A DNA stretch of 64,000 nt from WTFY01 sp965203725 (GCA_965203725.1 CBDBDH010000002.1:248001-312000); one strand, 5' to 3'; counted from the stretch's first letter, positions 1 through 9,618 are shown. Program-made: numbers and translations. The notes: generated by a model not told the origin, from the letters alone.

Positions 1-2016
1 TAGGCCTTCACATATATAGGCAACGACGCCTTCCGGGCTGGGCTTGAGATATTTCTTTTCCGCCAGTCCTGCCGGCAGATTTCCTTCGTCTGCATGGATG
101 GCAAATACCAGTCGCCCCGGGTGATAACCCCGGGTGCATTGCTGTTGCCACTTTTCAAGAGCGCCCTTTTCTCCGCGCAAAATAATGATCTGCAGCGGAT
201 AGTATTTTTCTTCATACGCGGTGATCAGACTGGCATGTCCCATAGGTGCCTGCGTGACGGCCTGGCCTGCAAACTGCAACACCCGTTCTGCTGCATCGAG
301 GTACTCTGTTTTCCCCAGCAGGTAACTCAGGCGGGCCAATGCCGTGGCAGCAATTCCGTTGCCGGAAGGCATCGCCTCGTCGCTCAGTGTTTTGGATCGC
401 TGTATAAGCCGCTCATGATCTACAGATGTGAAGTAGAAGCCGCCCGAGGCATGGTCCTCAAATTTTTCCAGCAATACATCGGCGATTTCACAGGCCCAGC
501 TCAAATCCTGGCTGCACCAGCGCACTTGCAGGATTTCCAAAATGGCGTCCAGCAAGAACGAGTAGTCGTCCAGGTAAGCGTCAAGATGCGCGGTGCCGTC
601 CTTGTACGTGGCTGCCAGGTGTTGACGGGTCCACATGGTGTTGCGTAAAAAATCCAAAGCGCGCTGTGCCGACTGTATGTATTCGGACTGTTCCAGCACC
701 CGGCCCGTGATGGCCATGCCGCGGATCATCAAGGCATTCCAGCTGCTCAGGATCTTTTCATCACGGCCGGGACGCACGCGCTGCTCGCGCTGGGAAAAAA
801 GTTTTTGCTTGGCCTGGCCGAGCAGGGCATCAAACTTCTCTTCGGATACGCCAGCCCTTTGACACACCTCATCCCGGTTGACGAAGGTATGCAGATGATA
901 CCGGCCTTCAAAATTGGCATCCCGGTCCAGACCATAGTGGGGTGCGAATACGGCATATTCTTCCTGGTCGAGTATCTTCTCGACCTGTTCGCGGTCCCAG
1001 ACGTAGTACGTGCCTTCGCCGCCCTCGGAATCTGCGTCCAGGGAGGAATAGTAGCCCCCCTCGGGCGATTGCATCTCGCGCATGACCCATTGTGCCGTGC
1101 CCTCGCACACGCTCCTGAACTGTTCCGTGCCTGTCAGGGCAAATGCCTGCGCATACAAGGCCAGCAGAGGACCGTTGTCATACAGCATTTTTTCGAAGTG
1201 AGGGATCATCCAGTGGGAATCCACCGAGTACCGGCAAAAACCTCCGCCAACCTGGTCGAAGAGACCGCCTGCTGCCATTTTCTCCAGGCTGTAGAGCGCG
1301 GCGTGCAAGGAGCGTGGGCTGTCCTGTCGCGCCCGTTTTGATTGCGAGTAGTGGCGCAACAGCCGCTCAATATGGGTAGGATGGGGAAACTTGGGCGCGC
1401 TCCCGAAGCCCCCGTCCTTCGCGTCAAAGGCCTGCTCTATCTGGTGGTTGCAACTCCTGAAGATCTCGGGAGAGAGGTCTGTCTTGGTATAGTTGGGCTC
1501 GTGGATTTGTTGCAGCACGTCTTGTATGGACCGGTTTTGCGCCTTGATCTCTTCGCGCCGCTGCTGAAAAACACCTGAAATATGCTGCAGCAGGTCCTTG
1601 AATGCCGGCAGCCCGTGGCGTGCCTCGTTCGGGAAATACGTCCCCCCGAAAAACGGCACCTGGTCGTCCGGGGTCAGGAACATGGTGAGTGGCCAGCCCC
1701 CCGTACGTTGCGTAAGTACAAACTGGGCAGTCTGGTAGATCTTGTCGATGTCCGGGCGTTCCTCGCGGTCGATTTTGATATTGATGAACAATTCGTTCAT
1801 TATTTTTGCAGTGGCCTCGTCTTCGAAGGATTCGTGCGCCATGACATGGCACCAGTGGCAGGCAGAATATCCGATCGACAATAGGATCGGTTTGTTTTCC
1901 AGTTTGGCAAGCTCAAGTGCTTCACTGCTCCACGGGTACCACTGCACGGGGTTGTCGGCATGTTGCAGCAGGTACGGGCTCGTTTGCCCCACCAGATGGT
2001 TTTTGGCTTGAATCAT
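1..2016 (-). CDS. Thioredoxin-domain protein of the YyaL/DUF255 family (C-terminus cut by window edge)
   Basis: The reading frame is open from an ATG at 2016 to the window edge (about 672 codons, no stop). The N-terminus has the family's SPYLLQHADNPVQWYPW block and a CHWC motif at about residues 53-56 in a thioredoxin-like domain. The rest resembles the glycosidase-like alpha/alpha-barrel of the family (GGFGSAPKFPHP, GGGFCRYSVD). Members are about 650-700 aa, so only a short tail is missing. Function is poorly defined; the sequence suggests a thioredoxin-like fold joined to an (alpha/alpha)6 barrel. It is divergent from lgt with a 95-bp gap. Family assignment is firm; substrate is unknown. 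Confidence 0.9.
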   Translation of the reverse strand, partial: MIQAKNHLVGQTSPYLLQHADNPVQWYPWSSEALELAKLENKPILLSIGYSACHWCHVMAHESFEDEATAKIMNELFINIKIDREERPDIDKIYQTAQFVLTQRTGGWPLTMFLTPDDQVPFFGGTYFPNEARHGLPAFKDLLQHISGVFQQRREEIKAQNRSIQDVLQQIHEPNYTKTDLSPEIFRSCNHQIEQAFDAKDGGFGSAPKFPHPTHIERLLRHYSQSKRARQDSPRSLHAALYSLEKMAAGGLFDQVGGGFCRYSVDSHWMIPHFEKMLYDNGPLLALYAQAFALTGTEQFRSVCEGTAQWVMREMQSPEGGYYSSLDADSEGGEGTYYVWDREQVEKILDQEEYAVFAPHYGLDRDANFEGRYHLHTFVNRDEVCQRAGVSEEKFDALLGQAKQKLFSQREQRVRPGRDEKILSSWNALMIRGMAITGRVLEQSEYIQSAQRALDFLRNTMWTRQHLAATYKDGTAHLDAYLDDYSFLLDAILEILQVRWCSQDLSWACEIADVLLEKFEDHASGGFYFTSVDHERLIQRSKTLSDEAMPSGNGIAATALARLSYLLGKTEYLDAAERVLQFAGQAVTQAPMGHASLITAYEEKYYPLQIIILRGEKGALEKWQQQCTRGYHPGRLVFAIHADEGNLPAGLAEKKYLKPSPEGVVAYICEGL

Positions 2017-2111
2017 GTTTATGATGCGCTCACTGTTTTCGTAGGTGTTCCATGCGGACTTTGCGCCATCTCTGCAAGGCGACCGGAGACTTGATTGTAT
2101 ACTGATGCGGT

Positions 2112-2912
2112 ATGTTGAATTACCCGGATATTGACCCCGTCATCTTTTCCCTTGGGCCGCTCAAGCTTCACTGGTATGGCCTGATGTACGCGGTCGGGTT
2201 TCTGGCATTCTGGGGCCTGGGCCAGGTTCTTGCAAAAAAAGAACATACAGTAGTACAGCTTGATGATGTTGGCGATCTTTTTTTTTACGGCATGCTGGGA
2301 GTCGTGATTGGCGGTCGCCTGGGTTCGGTGCTGTTCTACAATTTCTCCTATTTCCTTCAGGACCCGCTCTACCTGTTCAGGATCTGGGAAGGGGGCATGA
2401 GCTTTCATGGCGGATTGCTGGGCGTCATCCTCGTGTTGTGGGCCTTTCACCGGAAAAAAGGATGCGGTTTTCTGCGTTTGTGCGATTTTGTCGCACCTGC
2501 TGTGCCGGTCGGTCTCGGGGCCGGGCGCATCGGGAACTTCATCAACGGAGAACTGTGGGGGCGCGCCACCGATGTGCCGTGGGGCATGGTGTTCCCGGGT
2601 GCGGATGCACTGGCACGACATCCCTCGCAGCTCTACCAGGCTTTCCTGGAGGGCCTCGTACTGTTCGCGGTGCTCTGGTGGTTTGTACAAAAGCCCCGTG
2701 CGGCGGGTTCCGTGGCCGGTTTGTTCATGCTGTTGTACGGGGCATTCCGGTTTGCGGTGGAGTTTGTACGCGAGCCGGACATGAATCTGGGGTTTGTCGC
2801 CTTCGACTGGATGACGATGGGACAGCTTTTGACGCTGCCCATGATCCTGGTAGGCGCGGGGCTGATGTATCACGCCTACGGAAAACCTGAAACGCCGGCG
2901 CGGGCGCACTGA
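2112..2912 (+). CDS. lgt: Prolipoprotein diacylglyceryl transferase
   Basis: Transfers the diacylglyceryl group of phosphatidylglycerol to the lipobox cysteine of prolipoproteins, in the inner membrane. At 266 aa it has the usual length. The periplasm-facing motif MSFHGGLLG (His near residue 99) and the signature GRIGNFINGELWGR (about 138-151) are present, with about seven hydrophobic segments. The ATG at 2112 gives the usual N-terminus ending in HWYGLMYAVGF. It starts the lgt-thyA-folA run, three bases before thyA, an arrangement common in gammaproteobacteria. Confidence 0.97.
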   Translation: MLNYPDIDPVIFSLGPLKLHWYGLMYAVGFLAFWGLGQVLAKKEHTVVQLDDVGDLFFYGMLGVVIGGRLGSVLFYNFSYFLQDPLYLFRIWEGGMSFHGGLLGVILVLWAFHRKKGCGFLRLCDFVAPAVPVGLGAGRIGNFINGELWGRATDVPWGMVFPGADALARHPSQLYQAFLEGLVLFAVLWWFVQKPRAAGSVAGLFMLLYGAFRFAVEFVREPDMNLGFVAFDWMTMGQLLTLPMILVGAGLMYHAYGKPETPARAH

Positions 2913-2915
2913 GCC

Positions 2916-3710
2916 ATGCAGCAGTACCTTGAACTGTTGAGGCATGTCATGGAGGAGGGTGTGGAAAAAGGGGATCGTACGGGTACCGGTACGGTTTCCG
3001 TGTTTGGTTACCAGATGAGGTTCAACCTGGCGGAGGGGTTTCCTCTTCTGACAACCAAGAAGCTTCACCTGAAGTCGATCATCCATGAACTGCTGTGGTT
3101 CCTGCGGGGCGAGACCAACATTTCCTACCTGCAAAGAAACGGCGTTTCGATCTGGGACCAGTGGGCGGATGAAAATGGAGATCTGGGCCCGGTGTATGGT
3201 TCACAGTGGCGAAACTGGCCCTGTGCTGATGGCAGGACCGTGGATCAGATCAGTGCACTGATCGAGAACCTGAAAGAAAACCCGTCGTCAAGAAGGCATA
3301 TCGTCAGTGCGTGGAATGTGGGTGCACTGGATGCCATGGCGTTGCCGCCGTGCCATTCTTTCTTTCAATTCTACGTGGCCCAGAACCGGCTTTCGTGTCA
3401 GCTCTACCAGCGCAGTGCAGATGTTTTTCTGGGCGTGCCGTTCAACATTGCCTCCTATGCACTGCTGTTGCAGATGGTCGCCCAGGTGACGGGCTACCAG
3501 GCCGGCGAACTGGTACACACCTTTGGCGATGTGCACCTCTACAACAACCATCTCGAGCAGGCCCGCAAGCAACTGAAACGGACCCCTTTTGAATTGCCAA
3601 GGATGCACCTCAACCCGGAAGTCAATTCGATTTTTGATTTCGTGTATGAAGATTTTGAATTGCAGAATTATCGGTGCCATGAGCATATACCAGCCCCGGT
3701 GGCCGTCTAG
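2916..3710 (+). CDS. thyA: Thymidylate synthase
   Basis: Makes dTMP from dUMP using methylene-tetrahydrofolate, leaving dihydrofolate. The 264-aa length equals the E. coli enzyme. The catalytic cysteine lies in ALPPCHSFFQFYV (near residue 146), followed by the dUMP-binding RSADVFLGVPFNIASY block. The N-terminal GDRTGTGTVSVFG loop and the C-terminal PAPVAV end are both intact. Its stop overlaps the GTG start of folA by one base, so the enzyme that makes dihydrofolate and the one that reduces it are translationally coupled. Confidence 0.98.
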   Translation: MQQYLELLRHVMEEGVEKGDRTGTGTVSVFGYQMRFNLAEGFPLLTTKKLHLKSIIHELLWFLRGETNISYLQRNGVSIWDQWADENGDLGPVYGSQWRNWPCADGRTVDQISALIENLKENPSSRRHIVSAWNVGALDAMALPPCHSFFQFYVAQNRLSCQLYQRSADVFLGVPFNIASYALLLQMVAQVTGYQAGELVHTFGDVHLYNNHLEQARKQLKRTPFELPRMHLNPEVNSIFDFVYEDFELQNYRCHEHIPAPVAV

Positions 3711-4219
3711 TGCCGGGTGCGAAGATCATTGTAATTGCCGCCATGACCCATCGGGGGGTCATTGGAAAAGACAATTCGATGCCTTGGCATTTGCCCGCAG
3801 ACCTGCAGCGCTTCAAGCAGGTCACCATGGGCCACCCCATGGTGATGGGGCGAAAAACCTTTGAATCGCTGCCGGGGGTATTGCCCGGCCGGCGGCACGT
3901 GGTTCTCACCCGCAACCGAAAGTACCCTGCGAAGGGTTGCGATGTCGTGACCGGCTGGGCCGAGGCCGAGGCCCTGCTGGCAGGGTCGGATAAGATTTTC
4001 GTGATCGGCGGGGCCGAAGTGCACGCGCTCGTGCTGCCCTTCGCGCAGCAACTGCGCCTGACCTTCGTGCATGCCGACCTGGAGGGGGATACCTATTTCC
4101 CGCCATGGGATGAAAATGACTGGCAGGAGGTACACCGTGAATTTCGCCCCAGGGACGAGAAGAACTGCTATGACCTGGAGTATGTCAAGTACCGTCGAAT
4201 AGGCGGCGGTCGCGACTGA
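3710..4219 (+). CDS. folA: Dihydrofolate reductase
   Basis: NADPH-dependent reduction of dihydrofolate to tetrahydrofolate. At 169 aa it is a usual chromosomal DHFR: the substrate-binding stretch GVIGKDNSMPWHLPADLQRF, the cofactor-binding GRKTFESLPG, and the IGGAEVHALVLP motif are all visible. The GTG start overlaps the thyA stop (TAGTG). Supply of reduced folate matters here because the same window encodes a folate-linked serine cycle. The gene ends head-to-head with apaH. Confidence 0.96.
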   Translation: MPGAKIIVIAAMTHRGVIGKDNSMPWHLPADLQRFKQVTMGHPMVMGRKTFESLPGVLPGRRHVVLTRNRKYPAKGCDVVTGWAEAEALLAGSDKIFVIGGAEVHALVLPFAQQLRLTFVHADLEGDTYFPPWDENDWQEVHREFRPRDEKNCYDLEYVKYRRIGGGRD

Positions 4220-4239
4220 CCGGTTTCGGCGCACCGGTC
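4218..4239. terminator. Possible shared hairpin between folA and apaH
   Basis: The inverted repeat GACCGGT / ACCGGTC has perfect 7-bp arms and an 8-nt loop, lying directly on the folA stop codon and 15 bp from the end of convergent apaH. There is no T-run on either side, so intrinsic termination is uncertain. Confidence 0.35.
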
Positions 4240-4254
4240 CGCCGGATTCCGGGT

Positions 4255-5127
4255 TCAGCGCTGAGTTGCGGAAGGACCGAGGTACGAGGCCGCAGTTGCC
4301 GGAATGGCGCGCTTGGCCTCACAGGCAATCTGGTATTTTCTCCGTTCGGCCTCACTGATTCTTACCGCCGTCAGGGCCCCGCCCCAAAGACATCCCGTAT
4401 CGGTGGCGATGACATTGTTTTTGTCCCGATAGCCCAGTGTCGACCAGTGTCCGAACACGATGGTGGTCGCCTGGCTTTTTCGTGAACTGACCTCGTACCA
4501 GGGCTGCACCCCCGGACCTTGTGTGCCGGGCGGTCCTTTCTCCGCCAGGCTCATCACACCTTCGGGGTCGCAGTAGCGCAGCCGCGTGAACGAGTTGGTG
4601 ATCACGCGCAACCGGTCCCAGCCTCCCAGGGTTTCGTGCCATTGCCCGGGTGTATTCCCATACATGTTCTTGAGGAAGTCCCGGTAGTTCCTGGAGCGAA
4701 GAACGGTTTCCACTTCGTTTGCATGGACGATCGCATCCTCGATACTCCACTGGGGGATGACCCCTGCATGCACCATGGCGATGTTGAGCTTGCTGTCGAA
4801 ATGCAGCAAAGGGCGATGCCTCAACCAGTCAATGAGTTCATCTGCGTCACCGGCATCGAGGATTGCGGCGAGGCTGCTGGATTCTGTGGCCGGTTTTATG
4901 TTCGCGTGGGCGGCCAGCAGATGAAGGTCGTGGTTGCCCAGCACGGTGGTGGCCGACTTGCCCAACGACTTGACCCAGCGAAGCGTTTCAAGTGATTTCG
5001 GACCCCGATTGACCAGGTCACCGACAAACCATAGTTCATCGAACCTCGGATCGAATTCAATTTTATCAACCAGCGCAGTCAGCTCATCGAAGCAGCCCTG
5101 CACATCTCCAACAGCGTAGATGGCCAT
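4255..5127 (-). CDS. apaH: Symmetrical bis(5'-nucleosyl)-tetraphosphatase (Ap4A hydrolase)
   Basis: Hydrolyses Ap4A to two ADP. It is a metallophosphoesterase with the ordered metal-binding motifs GDVQGCFDEL (residues about 7-16), FVGDLVNRGP (about 34-43) and LGNHDLHLLA (about 63-72), then the VHAGV and VFGHWS histidine motifs. The 290-aa length is normal (about 270-280). It is the last gene of the lptD-surA-pdxA-rsmA-apaG-apaH block, 149 bp downstream of apaG. Confidence 0.96.
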   Translation of the reverse strand: MAIYAVGDVQGCFDELTALVDKIEFDPRFDELWFVGDLVNRGPKSLETLRWVKSLGKSATTVLGNHDLHLLAAHANIKPATESSSLAAILDAGDADELIDWLRHRPLLHFDSKLNIAMVHAGVIPQWSIEDAIVHANEVETVLRSRNYRDFLKNMYGNTPGQWHETLGGWDRLRVITNSFTRLRYCDPEGVMSLAEKGPPGTQGPGVQPWYEVSSRKSQATTIVFGHWSTLGYRDKNNVIATDTGCLWGGALTAVRISEAERRKYQIACEAKRAIPATAASYLGPSATQR

Positions 5128-5276
5128 GATCGAACTTCAGCTTGCGGGATTGGGGAACCTGGAAGTTTGCCACTTGAGTCGAGGCCACCCCGATGACATG
5201 AACTCCGCTAACCGGTCACAATACAGAATCAGGCGTGTTTTCCAGGCACGAGGATCGGAAGGTAAAGGCCTGCGCG

Positions 5277-5654
5277 CTAGTGCAAAGTACGGGGTGCGGC
5301 CAAGGTGAACGGATTGATTTCTGCATCAAATTCCGTGCCGTCATCGCTCACCATCTGGTAGCTTCCTTGCATCGTGCCCACCGGGGTCTCCAGCATGGTT
5401 CCGCTGGTGTATTGAAAGGCTTCACCCGGGCGCAGATAGGGTTGTTCTCCTACCACGCCTTCACCCTTCACTTCCTGGGTCTTGCCATTGGAATCCGTGA
5501 TGATCCAGTGGCGTGTCATGAGCCGGGCCGGCATGAGCCCCGTGTTATGTATGGTCACTGTGTAGGCGAAAACAAACTTGTTTTGCCGTTCATCGGCTTC
5601 GATAAATGCACTGTCCACACTTACATCTATATTATGAATTTCTGATTTTTCCAC
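5277..5654 (-). CDS. apaG: ApaG (DUF525) protein
   Basis: A 125-aa single-domain protein of the ApaG/DUF525 beta-sandwich family; motifs FAYTVTIHNTG, RHWIITDSNG and the C-terminal GSYQMVSDDG are family hallmarks. The biochemical role is unsettled. It sits in the usual place between rsmA (48 bp upstream) and apaH. Identification rests on sequence and synteny together and is secure. Confidence 0.95.
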   Translation of the reverse strand: MEKSEIHNIDVSVDSAFIEADERQNKFVFAYTVTIHNTGLMPARLMTRHWIITDSNGKTQEVKGEGVVGEQPYLRPGEAFQYTSGTMLETPVGTMQGSYQMVSDDGTEFDAEINPFTLAAPRTLH

Positions 5655-5701
5655 AGTGCTTGTTGATGCATTTGCACCGGTCTTGTTTCAAAAAAAACAT
5701 A

Positions 5702-6475
5702 TCACCCTGTGAGCAGGTTGGCAAGATTTATATACCGCTGCACAGATATTTCCTGCGGTCGATGACGGGGGTCAATGTCAGCCTGTTGCAGCTCTTTTTC
5801 CGTGACCTCCTTGGCCAGGCTGTTCTTGATAGTTTTGCGCCTTTGCTGGAAGGCAGTTTTCACCAGCCGACTGAACAGCGTTCGATCATGAATCTTTCCT
5901 GAAGTGAGCGGGTCCGGAAGCATGTGTATGAAGCGCGAGGTGACTTTGGGCGGCGGCGAGAACAAATGTGGTGCTATATCAAACAGGCTTTCCACTTTGT
6001 AGCTGCTCTGCATGATTACACTGAGCCGGCTGTACGCTGAGGTCTTTGGTGCTGCGGTGATTCTTTCCGCAACTTCTTTCTGAAGCATGAAATGCATGTC
6101 GGAAATTATTTCGGAAAATTGCAACAGGTGAAATAACAGCGGGGTTGAAATGTTGTAAGGCAAGTTGCCAATCAGGCGAATCGACTGGTCTGCCTCGCTA
6201 ATGCGATGGAAGTCGAACTTCAGGACATCGCCCTGGTGCAGGGTCAGTTTGCCGATCCCCTGGCACTGCCTGAGCAGTTCCCCGGACAGGGTTGGGTCAA
6301 TTTCAATGGCATTCATGGCACCTGCCGCTTTCAGTACGGGCAGGGTGATGGCGCCGAGCCCGGGGCCGATTTCACAAATGTTCTGTTCCGGGGCAGGGGC
6401 GATGGCCTGCGTGATCGCAGCGATTGTGGTTTCGTCCGTCAGCAGGTGTTGTCCCAGTCGTTTGTTGAGTTTCAT
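5702..6475 (-). CDS. rsmA: 16S rRNA (adenine(1518)-N6/adenine(1519)-N6)-dimethyltransferase
   Basis: Dimethylates two adjacent adenines in the 3' hairpin of 16S rRNA late in 30S assembly. The protein starts with LNKRLGQHLL, has the SAM-binding ICEIGPGLGAIT (about residues 35-46) and the catalytic NLPYNIST motif (about 104-111). The 257-aa length is normal. It lies 128 bp downstream of an unknown exported protein, which breaks the usual pdxA-rsmA adjacency. Confidence 0.96.
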   Translation of the reverse strand: MKLNKRLGQHLLTDETTIAAITQAIAPAPEQNICEIGPGLGAITLPVLKAAGAMNAIEIDPTLSGELLRQCQGIGKLTLHQGDVLKFDFHRISEADQSIRLIGNLPYNISTPLLFHLLQFSEIISDMHFMLQKEVAERITAAPKTSAYSRLSVIMQSSYKVESLFDIAPHLFSPPPKVTSRFIHMLPDPLTSGKIHDRTLFSRLVKTAFQQRRKTIKNSLAKEVTEKELQQADIDPRHRPQEISVQRYINLANLLTG

Positions 6476-6603
6476 GGCCGCTGCGGGTCCCCTGGTGAAC
6501 TGCCCAGGGCCCTGTCTTTCTCCGGTCGGCTCAAAGCACCCGCCCCGACTGTCTGTCGCCTATGCACCAGTCTGGCGGGCCCGGTACACGCTGACGTGGC
6601 AAG

Positions 6604-7191
6604 TCAATGTGGGTGTGCCGGTTGATCAGCAGGCACTGCAGCCGTGGCAGCCTCTGGGCTGGCTGCAGCTTCTTCAGGTTCTGCAGGTTTCGAGTCTTTG
6701 ATTTCGCCGGGTACCCCGGTTTTTGTTTTTCGAACAGCATAGGTACAGACAATTTCAAAATGTGCCTGCTCAACCGGTTTTACCAGGGTGAGGGTAATCG
6801 TGACATCCGGGTGGTAAAGCAGCAGTTGTTTGCTCTCCTTCAGGATATCCGATGTTGTCGAATCTGTAATGACACCGAACCTCAACTCCAGACTTTCTCC
6901 GATCTGGTTCGCAATGCTGCGCAAGGCGGCCAGGGGAGTAGAATTTTCCCTGAGCACAAGCTGGCCAAGGTGGGCAACCCCCAGGGACGAAGCATTTTCT
7001 GTAATTTCTAGGGTTTGGGCCTTGCTGGAAAGTGGATTGAATTTGAATGTAATCACACTACCGTGAAGCAATGCGAACTCTTCAGTACTGGAAATGGTAA
7101 TGAAGCGGTCCAGGTCCACGGGATATGCGGCAGGGATATAGCAACAGGCCAGCAGTACTGTGAGCAGTATGGATTTGTTTGGAGGACTCAT
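6604..7191 (-). CDS. Unknown exported protein between pdxA and rsmA
   Basis: 195 aa, not recognised. The N-terminus is a signal peptide (hydrophobic residues about 7-24, likely cleavage near AAYPVD). The mature part has mixed alpha/beta composition with no cysteine-rich or catalytic motif that I can name. The last 35 residues are rich in Pro, Ala and Glu and probably disordered, ending in QPAHPH. It runs in the same direction as pdxA (37 bp upstream) and rsmA, so it is likely co-transcribed. A periplasmic location is inferred from the signal peptide; the neighbourhood (lptD, surA) hints at an envelope role but does not prove it. Confidence 0.75.
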   Translation of the reverse strand: MSPPNKSILLTVLLACCYIPAAYPVDLDRFITISSTEEFALLHGSVITFKFNPLSSKAQTLEITENASSLGVAHLGQLVLRENSTPLAALRSIANQIGESLELRFGVITDSTTSDILKESKQLLLYHPDVTITLTLVKPVEQAHFEIVCTYAVRKTKTGVPGEIKDSKPAEPEEAAASPEAATAAVPADQPAHPH

Positions 7192-7228
7192 CTGTCTTGG
7201 CTGGGGTACCGGTGATTAAGCCGCATTC

Positions 7229-8251
7229 TCATTTTGATTTGCCGGGGCCCGTTGCTGCCAGCTTTGCAGCCATCTCTGCCGCAATACGGATGCTACCAGC
7301 ATCTGCAATTCCTTGTCCTGCAATATCGAGTGCAGTGCCATGATCCACGGAGGTGCGGACCACGGGCAGACCCAGGGTTACGTTGACGAGATTCCCGAAG
7401 CCGCTGTACTTTATCACGGGTAAACCCTGGTCATGGTACATGACAACGATCGCGTCTCTCGTGTGGAGCCTGTCTCGGGCAAAGGCCGTGTCGGCAGGGA
7501 TCGGGCCCTCCAGCTGCATGCCTTGCCCGCGGAGCCTGTCAAGTGCCGGGCTGATGATCTTGATTTCTTCTGATCCCAGATGCCCGTTTTCGCCCGCATG
7601 GGGGTTCAATCCGCATACGCTGATAAGCGGGCTTTCGATGCCGAAACGATCAAGCAAGGCATGATGCAGAATCCCCAGCACTTCTTCGATGCGTGGTGCG
7701 GTTATCTGGGCAGGCACGTCGGCAATTGCCAGGTGAGTGGTCATGAGTGCCACACGCAGTACCGGTGTACTCTCCGTGTTGCCCATCTCATTGCTGAGCA
7801 ACATGACCGGGTTGCCTCCGGTTTTCTCAGCAAAGAATTCTGTATGCCCTGAAAAGAAAATACCGGCTTCGTTGATGATGCTTTTTTGTACAGGGCCGGT
7901 GGTTACTGCCTGGCACGTGTCTTTGCGTACAAGCCCGATTGCAGTGTTCAGGGTCTCGATGACGTAATCGGAATTTTCGACATCCGGCTCTCCGGGGACA
8001 ACCTGATTCGGGACGGGAATATCGATCACCTTGAGCTGACCCGGATCATGTGGTGCCGGCGGGTCCTTGGGGTTGAAGCCGTGAACAGACACGTCGATGC
8101 ATAATTGCCTGGCGAGATTGGCCAGCAGGGTTTTGCTGGCCACGGCGACGATTTCGAATGCCAGCGGTTGCCGGGCCAGCTTGAGCACGATTTCCGGTCC
8201 GATTCCGGCAGGCTCGCCAGGCGTTACGGCAATGCGGGGAATGGGTTGCAT
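7229..8251 (-). CDS. pdxA: 4-hydroxythreonine-4-phosphate dehydrogenase
   Basis: NAD-dependent step of de novo pyridoxal phosphate synthesis. At 340 aa it starts with PRIAVTPGEPAGIGPEI and carries the three metal-binding histidine motifs SGHTEFFAE, GLNPHAGENG and YHDQGLPVIKY. It follows surA by 39 bp, as in most gammaproteobacteria. Its product, PLP, is the cofactor of three enzymes in this window: Sga, IlvE and Dat. Confidence 0.97.
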   Translation of the reverse strand: MQPIPRIAVTPGEPAGIGPEIVLKLARQPLAFEIVAVASKTLLANLARQLCIDVSVHGFNPKDPPAPHDPGQLKVIDIPVPNQVVPGEPDVENSDYVIETLNTAIGLVRKDTCQAVTTGPVQKSIINEAGIFFSGHTEFFAEKTGGNPVMLLSNEMGNTESTPVLRVALMTTHLAIADVPAQITAPRIEEVLGILHHALLDRFGIESPLISVCGLNPHAGENGHLGSEEIKIISPALDRLRGQGMQLEGPIPADTAFARDRLHTRDAIVVMYHDQGLPVIKYSGFGNLVNVTLGLPVVRTSVDHGTALDIAGQGIADAGSIRIAAEMAAKLAATGPGKSK

Positions 8252-8290
8252 GGCAGCTGTCAGCGGATGCAGGCGGCTTGCAAGCCGGGG

Positions 8291-9577
8291 TCAGTTAGAG
8301 GAGTGCAACCGATTTTCTATATAACTTTCGTCGCGAAGCCGCCTGAGCCACAGCTCGGTCTCTTCCTCAATTTTTCGTTGCCTGATCTGTGCCTGGGCTT
8401 TGGCACGTATGGCTTCCCGGGTATTGTCGTGTTTGCGCACGTCCAGTAATTGCACGATGTGCCAGCCGAACTGGGTGCGAAACGGCTCACTGACCTGCTT
8501 GGGTTCGAGGTTGTCAACAACATTCCTGAATTCGGGCACGAAAGTACCCGAGACCGACCACCCCAACTGACCGCCATTGAAAGCGCTGCTCAGGTCCTCG
8601 GAGTACTCCTTTGCAAGCTCTCCAAAATCCTCACCCGCCTCTACCCTGGACTTGATGTCTTTCAGTTTTGTTTCGGCAGCTTCTTCGGACAGCAGGGCAT
8701 TTGTGCGAACCAGGATGTGGCGTGCCAGCACCTGGTCAACCACGGTTTCTTTTTGGGTTTCGCGCTGGCCCAAAAGCTTGAAGATATGGAATCCTGAAGG
8801 ACTCTGAATGATTTTGCTGATTTCCCCCGGGCTCATCCGGGTGATTTGCTGCAAGAAAGGCTGGGGCAGCCGGGCCCGGTCCCGCCAACCCAGGTCGCCG
8901 CCCTGGAGTGCATCCTGGGCATCGGAAGCGGCAATGGCCAGCTGGGTGAAATTGTTGCCGGATGCAGCACGCTCGTATACCGCGGAAGCACGGTTTGCAG
9001 CATGTTTTATTTGTTCCGGTGTCGGGCCCTCCGGGACTGCAATCAGAATATGTGCAACATGATATTCATGTTTTTTTTGCAACAGTTCCCCCTCCGATCG
9101 AGCAAGCAACTCTTCAATTTCGGTTTCTGAAACCTGGATGTTCTGATCGATGGTGCGCTGGCGCAACTGCTCGATGATCATCTCGTCCCTGATCTGGTTT
9201 CTGAACACGACATAATCCAGTCCCTGTTGCAGCAGCGTATCGCGAAACTGTTCAAGGTTCATGTTGTTGCGTTTTGCCAGGCTGCGCATTGCCTGGTCCA
9301 GGGTCAGCACATCGATCTGTATCCCGCGGCGCTCTGCAAGCTGCAGTTGCAGGCGTTCCACGATTAAACGCTGCAGTACCTGCTCGATGAGGACATTCCT
9401 GGGAGGAAGTGCGCTGCGGTTCTGGTTGAATTGTCGTACCAGTACTTGTATGCGTTGGCGGAGCTCGCTTTCCATGACGACATCGTTTTCCACGACCGCC
9501 ACAATCCGGTCTAGTGCACTTGCGCCGGTGGCGGCAATCAACAGCGCGACACCCAGCATGTACAGGATTCGTTTCAT
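8291..9577 (-). CDS. surA: Periplasmic chaperone / peptidyl-prolyl isomerase SurA
   Basis: Chaperone for outer-membrane proteins, including LptD. 428 aa with an N-terminal signal peptide cleaved near GASALD, a SurA N-terminal domain (DRIVAVVENDVVMESEL), and two parvulin repeats, recognisable by YHVAHILIAV (about residue 170) and LARHILVRTN (about 285) with GGDLGW and GGQLGW blocks. Size and order match E. coli SurA (428 aa). It lies 41 bp after lptD. Confidence 0.97.
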   Translation of the reverse strand: MKRILYMLGVALLIAATGASALDRIVAVVENDVVMESELRQRIQVLVRQFNQNRSALPPRNVLIEQVLQRLIVERLQLQLAERRGIQIDVLTLDQAMRSLAKRNNMNLEQFRDTLLQQGLDYVVFRNQIRDEMIIEQLRQRTIDQNIQVSETEIEELLARSEGELLQKKHEYHVAHILIAVPEGPTPEQIKHAANRASAVYERAASGNNFTQLAIAASDAQDALQGGDLGWRDRARLPQPFLQQITRMSPGEISKIIQSPSGFHIFKLLGQRETQKETVVDQVLARHILVRTNALLSEEAAETKLKDIKSRVEAGEDFGELAKEYSEDLSSAFNGGQLGWSVSGTFVPEFRNVVDNLEPKQVSEPFRTQFGWHIVQLLDVRKHDNTREAIRAKAQAQIRQRKIEEETELWLRRLRDESYIENRLHSSN

Positions 9578-9618
9578 TCTGGTATCGCAGGTATCAGCGA
9601 TGGGGGTGCAAGTGAATT

